Positions 53,335-62,083 of a stretch of DNA of 64,000 nt are shown here, piece by piece. The stretch is taken from NCBI GenBank assembly GCA_003987725.1, contig RXJH01000010.1, positions 229,221 to 293,220 of the forward strand. The letters are read 5' to 3'. The position numbers and the translations under genes are program-made. The DNA comes from Hyphomicrobium sp. Its GTDB lineage: Bacteria > Pseudomonadota > Alphaproteobacteria > Rhizobiales > Hyphomicrobiaceae. The notes under the pieces were generated by a model. That model was not told the origin of the DNA, made no database searches, and was given only the letters and a program-made list of their open reading frames with translations. The number at the start of each line of letters is the position of its first letter. Position 1 is the first letter of the stretch.

Positions 53335-54780
53335 ATGAGCAATATTCACCCAGTGATTTTGTCAGGCGGATCGGGCACGCGGCTATGGCCGCTTTCGCGG
53401 GCGATGTACCCGAAACAGTTCATTCGCTTCTTCAACGGCCAAAGCGCGTCGTTTCTCGGAACGGCACTCGGCAGGCTGCCGCCGCAGGCGGGCTTCGAGC
53501 CGCCGATCCTCCTTTGCAATAACGATCATCGCTTTCTCGTGCGCGAGGAACTGGAACGCGCGGGCCTAGAGCCGCGTGCGATCGTGCTCGAACCTATCGC
53601 GCGCAACACCGCGCCTGCCATCGCAGTGGCGGCCCTGATCGCGCTTCAGAACGATCCGAATGCCATCCTTGCGGTCATGCCGTCCGACCACGTCATCGAA
53701 GACGGGGCGGCGTTTGCCGATAACATTCGCCGCGCGGCGGACGTCGCTGCGACAGGCAAGCTCGTCCTCTTCGGCATCAAGCCGACCGAGGCGCATACGG
53801 GTTACGGCTACATCAAGCGCGGCGCTGCGCTGCCGGGTTTCGACGGTCAGGCGTTCAACGTCGAGAGCTTTGCTGAAAAGCCCAACCGCGCGACGGCCGA
53901 GAGCTATCTCGCAGATGGGTCGTATTTCTGGAACAGCGGGATTTTCGCGCTCAACGCCAAGACGTATCTTTCCGAAATCGAGCGTCTGGAGCCGAAAATT
54001 CTCGAGGCGGCGCGCGCGGCTCTCGCCGGGGCGACCGAAGACCTCGGCTTCCTCCGTCTCGATCGCAACGGCTTCGCGGCGGCTCCCAACATCTCGATCG
54101 ACTATGCGGTGATGGAGAAGACGCGGGCGGCGGCGATCCTGCCGATGAACGTCGGCTGGAACGACGTCGGCTCGTGGTCGTCGCTGTGGGAAATCGCGCC
54201 TCGCGACGACAAGGGCAACTTCATCAAGGGCGAAGCCGTGCTCGAGGACACGTCGGGGTGCTACGTGCATTCCGATCGCGCGTTGGTATCGACGATCGGC
54301 GTCAACGATCTCGTCATCGTCAACACGCCCGACGCACTGCTGGTCGCCGACAAGGGCCGCGCGCAGGACGTTTCGAAAATCGTGCAGCGGCTGAAGCAAT
54401 CGAACCGCAAGGAGCAGGAGCAGAATCTCCGGAACTACCGGCCGTGGGGCTATTTCGAGACGCTCAACATCGGCCCGCGCTTCCAGGTAAAGCTTCTCCA
54501 TGTGAAGCCCGGCGGCAAGCTTTCCATGCAAATGCATCATCATCGCTCGGAGCACTGGATCGTCGTGCAGGGAACGGCGCAGGTTTCGATCGGCGAGAAG
54601 GAGCAACTCGTTCGCGAGAACGAAAGCGTCTACATTTTCGCGACGCAGTGGCACCGCCTGCAGAACCCGGGCAAGGTTCCCGTCGAAATCATCGAAGTGC
54701 AGATCGGCTCGTATCTCGGCGAAGACGACATCATGCGGACCGACGACATCTACAATCGCCAGCCCGAAGAGACGAAGTGA
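53335..54780 (+). CDS. manC: Mannose-1-phosphate guanylyltransferase / mannose-6-phosphate isomerase
   Basis: A 481-residue bifunctional enzyme making GDP-mannose for surface polysaccharides. The nucleotidyltransferase half begins HPVILSGGSGTRLWPLSR and contains YPKQFIRFF, the FAEKP motif and GWNDVGSWSSLWE. The C-terminal cupin half has RPWGYFETLNIGPRFQVKLL, HHHRSEHWIVVQGTA and the metal histidines for isomerase activity. It stands alone, with 159 bases separating it from the HerA-like gene, and is convergent with pssA. It may supply the polysaccharide made with the Wzz-like protein 6 kb upstream, but this is inference. Confidence 0.94.
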   Translation: MSNIHPVILSGGSGTRLWPLSRAMYPKQFIRFFNGQSASFLGTALGRLPPQAGFEPPILLCNNDHRFLVREELERAGLEPRAIVLEPIARNTAPAIAVAALIALQNDPNAILAVMPSDHVIEDGAAFADNIRRAADVAATGKLVLFGIKPTEAHTGYGYIKRGAALPGFDGQAFNVESFAEKPNRATAESYLADGSYFWNSGIFALNAKTYLSEIERLEPKILEAARAALAGATEDLGFLRLDRNGFAAAPNISIDYAVMEKTRAAAILPMNVGWNDVGSWSSLWEIAPRDDKGNFIKGEAVLEDTSGCYVHSDRALVSTIGVNDLVIVNTPDALLVADKGRAQDVSKIVQRLKQSNRKEQEQNLRNYRPWGYFETLNIGPRFQVKLLHVKPGGKLSMQMHHHRSEHWIVVQGTAQVSIGEKEQLVRENESVYIFATQWHRLQNPGKVPVEIIEVQIGSYLGEDDIMRTDDIYNRQPEETK

Positions 54781-54827
54781 TTATCTGGCGCGGGCGACTC
54801 GCGTTCCGCGAGCCGGCCGCCAGCGCA

Positions 54828-55775
54828 TTACTTCGTAGGGTCGGTCGGGCGGAGGGTGAAAATTCGCCCTGAATTCTGTTGTCCTGCGTTTTGCTCGCCG
54901 CCGTTTTGCTGTCCGGCCACCGCGTCGCTCGCGGCGGAAGGCGCCTCGGCCGCAGCTGCTGCAGCGGCGGCACTCTCTCCCTCACAGCGCTCACGGAAGT
55001 TCCGCCAGCTCGCCGGAATGAAGCCGAGATACAGGAGCGTCAGCGCCGTCAGCGTTTCGTAAGGGTACGTGAACAGGAAGGCGACGATGCCGATGGCGAC
55101 GACGAAGATCGGCAACACCCACTCGCGGCCGACGCGCTCACCGACGAGCTTGCCGGAGTAGGTCGGGATCGAGGATACCATCATGAAGGCGATGAACACC
55201 GTGTAGACGAGCACGATCTTCAGCCCCCACTGCGCCTTGATGTCGGTGAGGCCAAGCTGGTCGAGATAGAGCGGCAGCAGAACCGCGATTGCCGCCGCAG
55301 GTGTCGGCATGCCCATGAAGTAGTTCGATTGCCACTTCGGCTTATCGTCATCGAGCGCCGCATTGAAGCGCGCGAGGCGCAGCGCAGAAGCCAGCGCGAA
55401 GATCATCACGCAGATCCAGCCGGCGCTCTTCAAGTCGCCCAATCCCCAATTGAAAATCAGGAAAGCGGGCGCGACGCCAAAGTTCACGAAGTCGGCGAGG
55501 CTATCGAGTTCGGCGCCGAAGCGTGACGATGCTTTCAAGAGGCGCGCAATGCGGCCGTCGATACCATCGAGACAGGCGGCAAAGACGATCGCCGCGAGCG
55601 CCAGATCGTAGCGGCCTTCGATCCCCATGCGGATCGATGTCAGGCCGGCGCAAAGGCCGAGGAGCGTGAAGAAATTCGGCACGAGCATCCGGACCGGAAC
55701 GCGCCGGTGACGAAACAGAGACCGGCGTCTGCGGCGGCGCGTTTCGGTCTCGATGAATGGCTCATCCGTATCCAT
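54828..55775 (-). CDS. pssA: CDP-diacylglycerol-serine O-phosphatidyltransferase
   Basis: PssA makes phosphatidylserine from CDP-diacylglycerol and serine in the inner membrane. The 315-residue protein contains the CDP-alcohol phosphotransferase signature in DGIDGRIARLLKAS then SRFGAELDSLADFVNFG, with all conserved Gly, Arg and three Asp residues. About eight hydrophobic stretches follow. An arginine-rich N-terminus (ETRRRRRRSLFRHRR) and an alanine/glutamine-rich C-terminus are not conserved. psd lies 48 bases upstream on the same strand, so the two phosphatidylethanolamine genes are an operon. Confidence 0.95.
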   Translation of the reverse strand: MDTDEPFIETETRRRRRRSLFRHRRVPVRMLVPNFFTLLGLCAGLTSIRMGIEGRYDLALAAIVFAACLDGIDGRIARLLKASSRFGAELDSLADFVNFGVAPAFLIFNWGLGDLKSAGWICVMIFALASALRLARFNAALDDDKPKWQSNYFMGMPTPAAAIAVLLPLYLDQLGLTDIKAQWGLKIVLVYTVFIAFMMVSSIPTYSGKLVGERVGREWVLPIFVVAIGIVAFLFTYPYETLTALTLLYLGFIPASWRNFRERCEGESAAAAAAAAEAPSAASDAVAGQQNGGEQNAGQQNSGRIFTLRPTDPTK

Positions 55776-55823
55776 GGCAGGCTCCTTATGGCCTTCGCCT
55801 GAGTTGCAACGGCGCGCTTGAGA

Positions 55824-56537
55824 TCAGGCGCGGCGCGACTCGCGTTCCGGTTCGACGGACTGAAGATCCGCCAAAACCGTCTCGCCTGCAATCGCACGTT
55901 GCCCGACACTCACAAGTGCCGTTTTGCCGGGTGGCAGATAAACGTCCACGCGCGACCCGAAGCGGATCAGCCCGAACCGCTGGCCCACGCCAACCGCGTC
56001 GCCAACCTCGACAAAGGTCACGATGCGCCGGGCGACAAGCCCCGCGATCTGCACCACGCCGACGTCGCCATCGGCAGGGGTCTCGATGACGATCAGGCGG
56101 CGTTCGTTGTCTTCGCTGGCCTTGTCGAGGGCAGCGTTCACGAAAGTGCCGGGGACGTAGACGGATTTCACGACACGACCGGCTACCGGGGCCCGATTGA
56201 TGTGAACGTCGAACACGGAGAGGAACGTCGAAATCCGGGTCCGCGGCTCCGGTCCCATGCCGAGCTCGACGGGGGGCACGACCTTCTCGATGCCGGAGAT
56301 CTTGCCGTCAGCAGCGGAGACGACCAGACCCGGCCGTAACGGCGTGACGCGCTGCGGGTCGCGGAAGAAGTAGATGATCCAGGCGGTGATGCCGGCAGAG
56401 AGCCAGCCGAGCGGCGGATAGAGGAAGAAGAACAGCAGCGTCACCGCCGCGCCGATGGCAACGAACTTGTGTCCATCGGAATGCACGGGCGATAGCTGGT
56501 CGAAGATCGTATCGAGAATGCCGTGACCGTTGGACAC
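55824..56537 (-). CDS. psd: Phosphatidylserine decarboxylase (short type)
   Basis: Psd decarboxylates phosphatidylserine to phosphatidylethanolamine with a pyruvoyl cofactor. The 237-residue protein belongs to the short class. The self-cleavage site is Gly194-Ser195 in IRFGSRVDVYLP, which would give the pyruvoyl alpha-chain. The membrane-near helices AAVTLLFFFLYPPLGWL and ITAWIIYFFRDPQR, and FLSVFDVHINRAP, are all typical. It is the first gene of the psd-pssA pair. Confidence 0.94.
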   Translation of the reverse strand: MSNGHGILDTIFDQLSPVHSDGHKFVAIGAAVTLLFFFLYPPLGWLSAGITAWIIYFFRDPQRVTPLRPGLVVSAADGKISGIEKVVPPVELGMGPEPRTRISTFLSVFDVHINRAPVAGRVVKSVYVPGTFVNAALDKASEDNERRLIVIETPADGDVGVVQIAGLVARRIVTFVEVGDAVGVGQRFGLIRFGSRVDVYLPPGKTALVSVGQRAIAGETVLADLQSVEPERESRRA

Positions 56538-56581
56538 GAATTACCTCCTGAAGAGAATTTCTGACTGCGATAGCACGCGGA

Positions 56582-58051
56582 TCATGACACGGGCACTGCG
56601 ACGAAGCGGAGGTCGCCTTTGCCGTTCTCGACGCGGAGCAGCACGGCCTTGCGACCGGCCTTCTTGACCTTCTCGATGCTCTTCGCGACGTCGTCGGGCT
56701 CGGAAACGCTGTCCTGGGCTGCTTCGACGATCACGTCGCCAACTTTCAAGCCCTTGCTGGCGGCGGGGCTCTGCGGATCGACCGCTTCGACCACCACGCC
56801 TTTGATCTTGTCGTCGAGGCTGTATTTCTTGCGCAGATCGTCGCTCAGGGGCGAAAGCTGGAGGCCGATGATAGCCGAACCCTTCGGATCGTCGTCCTTG
56901 CCGTTGTCGCTCTTCAGGTCGCTCGCGTTGTCATCGTCGTCCTCGAGGCGCCCGACGGTCACTTGCGTGTTCTGCTTCTGACCTTTGCGAAGAAGCTCGA
57001 CATCGACCGCTTGGCCGACAGCGGCCTGCGCGACCATCTTCGGCAGGCCGCGCATGCTCGTCACGTCCTTGCCGTCGAACTTCAAGATGACGTCGCCGGC
57101 GACGAGCCCGGCTTTCGATGCGGGACTGTCAGGCGTTACGGCGGCGACGAGTGCGCCCGTGTTTTCAGGCAATCCCAGCGTCTCGGCGATGTCGCCGGTG
57201 ACGGTCTGGATTTTGACGCCGAGCCAGCCGCGCCGCACTTCGCCATACTGCTTCAGCTGATCGATGACTTTCGCGACGGTATCGGAGGGAACGGCGAAGC
57301 CGATGCCGATCGAGCCGCCGGTCGGAGAGATGATCGCAGTGTTCACGCCGATCACCTCGCCGTTCATGTTGAACAGCGGGCCGCCGGAGTTGCCTTTGTT
57401 GATTGCGGCATCGGTCTGCAGATAATCGTCATAGGGGCCGGAATTGATATCGCGGCTCTTCGCCGAGATGATACCGACCGAAACGGAGCCGCCGAGGCCA
57501 AACGGGTTGCCGATGGCCAACACCCAATCGCCGACTTCGATGTCAGCGGAAGAACCGAATTTCACGTCGGCGAGCGGCTTCTTCGGCGAGACCTTCAACA
57601 GCGCGAGGTCTGCCTTGGTATCGCGGCCGAGGATCTTGTCGACGACGAGCTTGGAGCCGTCGTGAAAATTGATGTCGATCTCCTCGGCGCCTTCGATGAC
57701 GTGGTTGTTGGTGACGATCAGGCCTTCCTTGCCGTCGATCACGAAGCCGGAGCCGAGCGAGGAGATCTTCCGGTCGCCGTGGGGCACGCCGCCACGCTTA
57801 TTGAAGAAATCGTCGAAGAAATCTTCGAAGGGCGCTCCCTTCGGCACTTTCGGCAAGGGGACGCCAGCCGGGCCTTTCACGGTTTGCGATGTCGCGATGT
57901 TGACGACGGCATCGGAGAGGCGCTTGGCGAGCGGCGCAACGGACTGCGGCCCGTTGGGGAATTCGGTGGCGAGCGCCGGTTGTGCAGCTCCGACGATCAG
58001 CAACGCGACGAAGCCAATACCGACAGAAAGTGCGGAAGGTTTCTTGATCAT
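56582..58051 (-). CDS. degP: DegP-like periplasmic serine protease (Do family)
   Basis: A 489-residue periplasmic protease/chaperone of the HtrA family. A signal peptide (MIKKPSALSVGIGFVALLIV, cut near ALA) precedes the trypsin-like domain. Its triad is His117 in TNNHVIEG, Asp148 in TKADLALLK and Ser222 in INKGNSGGPLF. Two PDZ domains follow (GWLGVKIQTVTGDIAETLGL and IIGLQLSPLSDDLRKKY). Between them the linker contains an unusual acidic run, LEDDDDNASDLKSDNGKDDD. It is downstream of the hflK-hflC-DUF2065 genes, a frequent quality-control grouping. DegP versus MucD naming is not resolved. Confidence 0.92.
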   Translation of the reverse strand: MIKKPSALSVGIGFVALLIVGAAQPALATEFPNGPQSVAPLAKRLSDAVVNIATSQTVKGPAGVPLPKVPKGAPFEDFFDDFFNKRGGVPHGDRKISSLGSGFVIDGKEGLIVTNNHVIEGAEEIDINFHDGSKLVVDKILGRDTKADLALLKVSPKKPLADVKFGSSADIEVGDWVLAIGNPFGLGGSVSVGIISAKSRDINSGPYDDYLQTDAAINKGNSGGPLFNMNGEVIGVNTAIISPTGGSIGIGFAVPSDTVAKVIDQLKQYGEVRRGWLGVKIQTVTGDIAETLGLPENTGALVAAVTPDSPASKAGLVAGDVILKFDGKDVTSMRGLPKMVAQAAVGQAVDVELLRKGQKQNTQVTVGRLEDDDDNASDLKSDNGKDDDPKGSAIIGLQLSPLSDDLRKKYSLDDKIKGVVVEAVDPQSPAASKGLKVGDVIVEAAQDSVSEPDDVAKSIEKVKKAGRKAVLLRVENGKGDLRFVAVPVS

Positions 58052-58185
58052 CGCGAGGGCTCCAGGATCTGATCGTGTCGCATGCCAATTCGGCCCCGTT
58101 CCAGGGGACCGGGTTCAGCCGGACAGGCGTTATTGGCGCAACATCCGAGCGTCAACATGGCGACGTTAGCACACCGGCGTGCGGC

Positions 58186-58215
58186 GGGGATAAGCTGGCT
58201 GTGCGGCTTATCCCC
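58186..58215. other. Perfect hairpin spanning the DUF2065 stop codon
   Basis: GGGGATAAGC (58186-58195) and GCTTATCCCC (58206-58215) form a 10-base perfect stem with a 10-base loop. The stop codon of the minus-strand DUF2065 gene lies inside the right arm. No T-run follows, so it may stabilise the hflKC message or slow transcription before the protease gene rather than terminate it fully. Confidence 0.6.
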
Positions 58216-58393
58216 GGGCCAGCCAAACGACAAAAACGCCGAGCGCCACGGCGGCGACGGCGCAGACCTGGATCCGGGTGGTATTTAAACTTGCAATTTC
58301 TTCAACAGCCCGCCGCGCCTGGTGAGGCGCGGCGGCCCAAAGCAGACCCTCCAGTACGAGGGCGATGCCTAATCCGGCGAGAAGATCGTTCAT
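58208..58393 (-). CDS. DUF2065 small membrane protein
   Basis: A 61-residue protein with two hydrophobic helices (MNDLLAGLGIALVLEGLLWA and VCAVAAVALGVFVVWL) separated by a short basic loop. This is the DUF2065 family, of unknown function, conserved next to hflC in many Proteobacteria. Its start overlaps the hflC stop by four bases (ATGA), so it is co-translated with HflC and may be an accessory of the HflKC-FtsH complex, by position only. Confidence 0.88.
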   Translation of the reverse strand: MNDLLAGLGIALVLEGLLWAAAPHQARRAVEEIASLNTTRIQVCAVAAVALGVFVVWLARG

Positions 58394-59289
58394 CGCTCGG
58401 CGGACGGCGCCGGCGAGGCTGGCGCCTTGCCGTTAGGGTCCTGAAAATACCGGAAGAACTGGCTGTCCGGAGATAGCAGCATGCGGGTGTCATCGGGCTT
58501 GATGGCCGACGTGTAGGCCTGCATCGAGCGGTAGAACTTGAAGAATTCAGGGTCCTTGCCGAAGGCGTCCGCGAAGATCCTGCTGCGCTCGGCTTCGCCG
58601 TCGCCGCGGATTTCGTCGGACTTCTGCGTCGCCGTCGCCTTGATGATCGTCACGTCCTTGTCGGCGTTGGCGCGGATGCGGTTGCTTTCCGCTTCGCCCT
58701 GGGCGCGCAGCTCGGTCGCTTCGCGGACGCGGTCGGCCCGCATCCGGTCATAGACCTTAACAAGGTTTTCCTTCGGAAGGTCCGCACGCTTGATGCGCAC
58801 GTCGACGACTTCGAGGCCGTACTCGCGGCCTTCCTTGTTCACCTGCGCCGCGATCTGCTTCATCAGGCTTTCGCGCTTGTCCTTGACGACTTCCTGCAGA
58901 GTTGCAGAGCCAAGAACACGGCGAATTTCGGATTCGATCAGCGGGCCGACAACCTCGCGGACGCGGTCCTCGGTGCGGACGTTCTGATAGAACTTCAGCT
59001 GGTCGATGATGCGATAGCGGGCGTAAGCGTCGACGATGAGGCGCTGCTGATCCGCCGCCGTCACTTCCTGCTCGGTCGTATCGAGATCTAGTATGCGCTT
59101 ATCGAACTTTTCGACGGTGTCGATGAACGGCACCTTCCACTTGAGGCCCGGCGTCGTGATCGCCTGCTGCGGATTACCGAAGCGGAGCACGAGCGCCTGC
59201 TCGTTCTGGTGGACGATGAATGCGGAGGCGTAGAGCCCCAGCGCGGCGAGACCGAGAACGGTCAGGATAAATGCGAAGAACGCGCGCAT
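58390..59289 (-). CDS. hflC: HflC, FtsH protease regulator
   Basis: HflC and HflK form a large periplasm-facing SPFH/prohibitin cage around the FtsH protease. The 299-residue protein starts MRAFFAFILTVLGLAALGLY, one N-terminal membrane anchor, then the SPFH domain (NEQALVLRFGNPQQAITTPG, DKRILDLDTTEQEV) and a long coiled coil (VREATELRAQGEAESNRIRA). The longer open frame to 59361 overlaps hflK and is not used. One base separates it from the hflK stop. Confidence 0.95.
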   Translation of the reverse strand: MRAFFAFILTVLGLAALGLYASAFIVHQNEQALVLRFGNPQQAITTPGLKWKVPFIDTVEKFDKRILDLDTTEQEVTAADQQRLIVDAYARYRIIDQLKFYQNVRTEDRVREVVGPLIESEIRRVLGSATLQEVVKDKRESLMKQIAAQVNKEGREYGLEVVDVRIKRADLPKENLVKVYDRMRADRVREATELRAQGEAESNRIRANADKDVTIIKATATQKSDEIRGDGEAERSRIFADAFGKDPEFFKFYRSMQAYTSAIKPDDTRMLLSPDSQFFRYFQDPNGKAPASPAPSAER

Positions 59290-59290
59290 A

Positions 59291-60490
59291 TTATTTCGCT
59301 CCGTCGGTCTGTTGCTGGTCGCGCTGTCTCTGGAGCTGCTCCAGCGGCAGGAACGGCACAACGCCCTGGCCGGTGTTCCTCTGATCGAGAATGATCTTGT
59401 CGGCTCCTGACAGAACGCGTTCCTGCATTTCGAGATAGAGCCGTTCGCGTGTCACGTCGGGCGCCTTCTTGTATTCGTCGTAGACTTTGAGGAAGCGGGC
59501 CGCCTGACCCGTCGCCTCGGCGACCGTCTGATCGCGGTAGCCTTCGGCCGCCGCGATGATGCGGTCGGCGTCGCCATGGGCACGTGGCGTCACCTGATCC
59601 TGATAGGTTTGAGCCTGCTTTATCAGGGTTTCCTTCTCCTGACCGGCCGCCGCAACTTCACGGAACGAACCGATGACTTCCGCCGGCGGGTCGACTTCCT
59701 TGAGCTGGATCTGATCGATCTTGATGCCGGCTCGGTAGTAATCGAGCGTCTTCTGCATCAGACTGCGGACATCTTCCTGCGTCTTTTGACGGCCGCCCGT
59801 CAGGAGCGGCTGAAGGTTCGACTGGCCGACGACCTCACGCATCGCGCTTTCGGCGACTTCGCGAACCGTCACCTCCGGCTGGGCAATGTTGAAGAGGTAT
59901 TGCTCGACGCCCGTCTCGCCCGTCGTGGCATCCGATTCCGGGCTGATGCGCCAGAAGACGACGAAGCGAACGTCGACGACGCTGCCGTCACCCGTCAGCA
60001 TCAAGCCGCTGTTCTGACCGCCGATGACGCTGCGACCGGCGCCGACCTCGATCGTACGCTGTTGCGTGACCTTCGGCAGGCGAACTTCCTCGATCGGATA
60101 GGGCCAGCGGAAATGCAGGCCCGAGGGTTCCCAACGGTCGAACTTGCCGAAGCGGAGGACGATGCCCTGCTCGTCCGGATTGACGCGGAAGAAGAACCCG
60201 TAGAACGCGACGCCTGCCAGAAGCAGCATCGCGATGAAAAAGATGAAGGGTTTCGGTACGCCGCCGCCGAAGCTGCCGCCGCCATTGCCGTTGCCGCCAC
60301 CGCCGCGCATCACCTTGCGCACGCGATCCTGGCCGCGCCGCAGAATCTCGTCGAGATCAGGGGGCTCCTTGCCGCCGCCACCGCCGCCACCGGATGGACC
60401 CCATGGCCCTTGGCCCCACGGACCGCCGCCGCCCTTGCGGCCGCCGTTCCCACCGGGGTTGCCGCCACCGCCTTGATTAGTCCAGGGCAT
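59291..60490 (-). CDS. hflK: HflK, FtsH protease regulator
   Basis: The partner of HflC. The 399-residue protein begins with a glycine-rich cytosolic tail (MPWTNQGGGGNPGGNGGRKG) that is longer than in E. coli. A membrane helix follows in PFIFFIAMLLLAGVAFYGFF, then the SPFH domain (NPDEQGIVLRFGKFDRWEPS) and a coiled coil near GDADRIIAAAEGYRDQTVAE. It is the first gene of hflK-hflC-DUF2065. The 245-base gap between hflK and folA has no recognisable gene. Confidence 0.95.
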   Translation of the reverse strand: MPWTNQGGGGNPGGNGGRKGGGGPWGQGPWGPSGGGGGGGKEPPDLDEILRRGQDRVRKVMRGGGGNGNGGGSFGGGVPKPFIFFIAMLLLAGVAFYGFFFRVNPDEQGIVLRFGKFDRWEPSGLHFRWPYPIEEVRLPKVTQQRTIEVGAGRSVIGGQNSGLMLTGDGSVVDVRFVVFWRISPESDATTGETGVEQYLFNIAQPEVTVREVAESAMREVVGQSNLQPLLTGGRQKTQEDVRSLMQKTLDYYRAGIKIDQIQLKEVDPPAEVIGSFREVAAAGQEKETLIKQAQTYQDQVTPRAHGDADRIIAAAEGYRDQTVAEATGQAARFLKVYDEYKKAPDVTRERLYLEMQERVLSGADKIILDQRNTGQGVVPFLPLEQLQRQRDQQQTDGAK

Positions 60491-60735
60491 AACTCAGGGC
60501 CTCATTTGCATTTGAGCTGAAAAGTGAAATCGTGACCCCCGCTTTGAAGATGCCGGCAACGTTTGGCTGTCGCCGGACGTTAGTCATGCCTGCAAAGGCT
60601 TGAGCCACGCCGTAAAAACAGATTTTGCGAGAGCTTATAGGGCAGTGCCCGATTGATCGCAAATTCCGCTTAAATTGGCTAATCGGCAATTTGGGGCTTT
60701 GTGGCGCCGCTTCAAGTGCTTCGGGGCCTAAAGCC

Positions 60736-61260
60736 TCATGCTTTTGCGATCCGGCGGTCGTAAACGTGAAGCGTCGAGGCGTGATCGTCGCGCGGGCCCT
60801 TCGGCAACTCTTCCCGGCTCGCCTCGATCCATTCCGAGGAATCGAGCGGCGGGAAGTGACGGTCGCCTTCAACGACCGCGTGCACACGCGTCAGATAGAT
60901 GCGATCTGCAACGGGAAGCGCGACGTCATAGACACCGGCACCCCCGATAACCATGATTTCCTCGGCGCCGCGGGTCATCGCGAGAACGCGGGCGAGCGTC
61001 AGCGCGTCGCGCACGGTATCGCATGCGGAAACGCCGGGGACCTCGAATGACGGGTCCCGCGTGACCACGATGTTGTCGCGGCCATCGAGCGGCTTGCCGA
61101 TCGACTGGAAAGTTTTGCGGCCCATGATGATGGGCTTGTCCATCGTCAGACGGCGAAAGGTCTTCAGGTCTGACGAGAGCCGCCATGGCAAGCCGCCGTC
61201 GCGGCCGATGACACCGTTCTCGGAGACGGCGACGATGAGGGAAACAGTTATGTCGTTCAT
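60736..61260 (-). CDS. folA: Dihydrofolate reductase
   Basis: FolA reduces dihydrofolate to tetrahydrofolate with NADPH. The 174-residue protein has VSENGVIGRDGGLPWRLSSD with the substrate-binding Asp near DLKTFRRLT, then GRKTFQSIGKPLDGRDNIVV and the cofactor loop IMVIGGAGVYDVALP. It lies on the same strand as thyA, separated by a repeat and a plus-strand lipoprotein gene. ThyA produces the dihydrofolate that FolA recycles. Confidence 0.95.
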   Translation of the reverse strand: MNDITVSLIVAVSENGVIGRDGGLPWRLSSDLKTFRRLTMDKPIIMGRKTFQSIGKPLDGRDNIVVTRDPSFEVPGVSACDTVRDALTLARVLAMTRGAEEIMVIGGAGVYDVALPVADRIYLTRVHAVVEGDRHFPPLDSSEWIEASREELPKGPRDDHASTLHVYDRRIAKA

Positions 61261-61353
61261 CCGGCTCGCATAGCAATGGTGGCGGCAGGAAGCAAACCGT
61301 ACACCGCGCTCGGCTGAAGACGACGGTGATTACGCCCTCAAACTCACCCGGGT

Positions 61354-61499
61354 CGTCATCCTCGAACGGACGAGCGTCGCGAGGACGTTCGGGGATCCAG
61401 CGGAAGAGTCGTCGGAGACACCCTGTTGCGCCTTCGGCGAGTCTTACGCTGGATCCCCGGCCTTTGACGCGTCTGCGCCGCGCTCGGCCGAGGATGACG
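61354..61499. repeat. Quasi-palindromic dispersed repeat, copy D
   Basis: About 146 bases from CGTCATCCTCGAACGGACG to CTCGGCCGAGGATGACG, with inner GGGGATCCAGC and GCTGGATCCCC. The middle (GAGTCGTCGGAGACACC, TTGCGCCTTCGGCGAGTCTT) matches copies A and C, while its left end resembles copy B, so the ends can be exchanged as expected of a palindrome. It lies in the 421-base gene-free stretch between folA and the lipoprotein gene; the remainder holds only the inverted repeat at 61596-61612. Confidence 0.88.
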
Positions 61500-61595
61500 G
61501 AAGGCGGAAACGGCGACGATACGTGAAACGCGCATGCCCACCGCGGTTCCTCACCTTGAAAAAAATGATCAACGCTCACTGACGATCCCCCACAT

Positions 61596-61612
61596 GATTC
61601 GGATTCCGAATC
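61596..61612 (+). promoter_or_regulatory. Inverted repeat upstream of the lipoprotein gene
   Basis: GATTCGG (61596-61602), ATT, then CCGAATC (61606-61612) is a perfect 7-base inverted repeat, 70 bases before the lipoprotein start. Size and position suit a repressor operator. No regulator is known. No convincing -35/-10 pair was identified around it. Confidence 0.4.
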
Positions 61613-61681
61613 GATTGCGCAGGAAACGCGAATCGCGCTCCGCTTTATTCTCATTCCATGTTTAATGCCTGATCGGACCTC

Positions 61682-62083
61682 ATGAAAAACAATCTCATAG
61701 CAATCGCAATACTGGCACCCTTCGCGTGTGCGTGCGCAAAGTCACCTGACAGCATTTCGCCTGCTTATGTCAGTGAGGTCGGATATCAAAACTGGAGCTG
61801 TGCTCAGCTCGGCGAAGAGAGCGCCCGGCTCTCGACTGCTTTGGCCAGCGCTTCGGTTCAACAGGAAAACGCCCGCACCGCCGATACTGTCGGCGTTATT
61901 TTGATTGGTCTTCCTGTTTCCAGCCTTTCTGGCGATAACATCGCTCCAGAAATCGCGAGACTTAAAGGTGAAACTGAAGCCGTGAGAAAAGCTTCGATGA
62001 CCAAATCGTGCGGATCGCAGATTGCTTCCACGCGTGCGCCGCTCGTTACGTCCAGCATTTCTAAACCGCAACAGGCGCCTTGA
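61682..62083 (+). CDS. Small putative lipoprotein
   Basis: A 133-residue exported protein. The N-terminus [20 protein letters not shown] is a lipoprotein-like signal with Cys16 or Cys18 as possible acylation site. The mature part ([50 protein letters not shown]) is helical and resembles small lipoproteins of unknown function seen in Rhizobiales and phages. Its base composition is less GC-rich than its neighbours, hinting at transfer. The last 23 bases overlap the convergent thyA gene. Confidence 0.72.
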   Translation: MKNNLIAIAILAPFACACAKSPDSISPAYVSEVGYQNWSCAQLGEESARLSTALASASVQQENARTADTVGVILIGLPVSSLSGDNIAPEIARLKGETEAVRKASMTKSCGSQIASTRAPLVTSSISKPQQAP

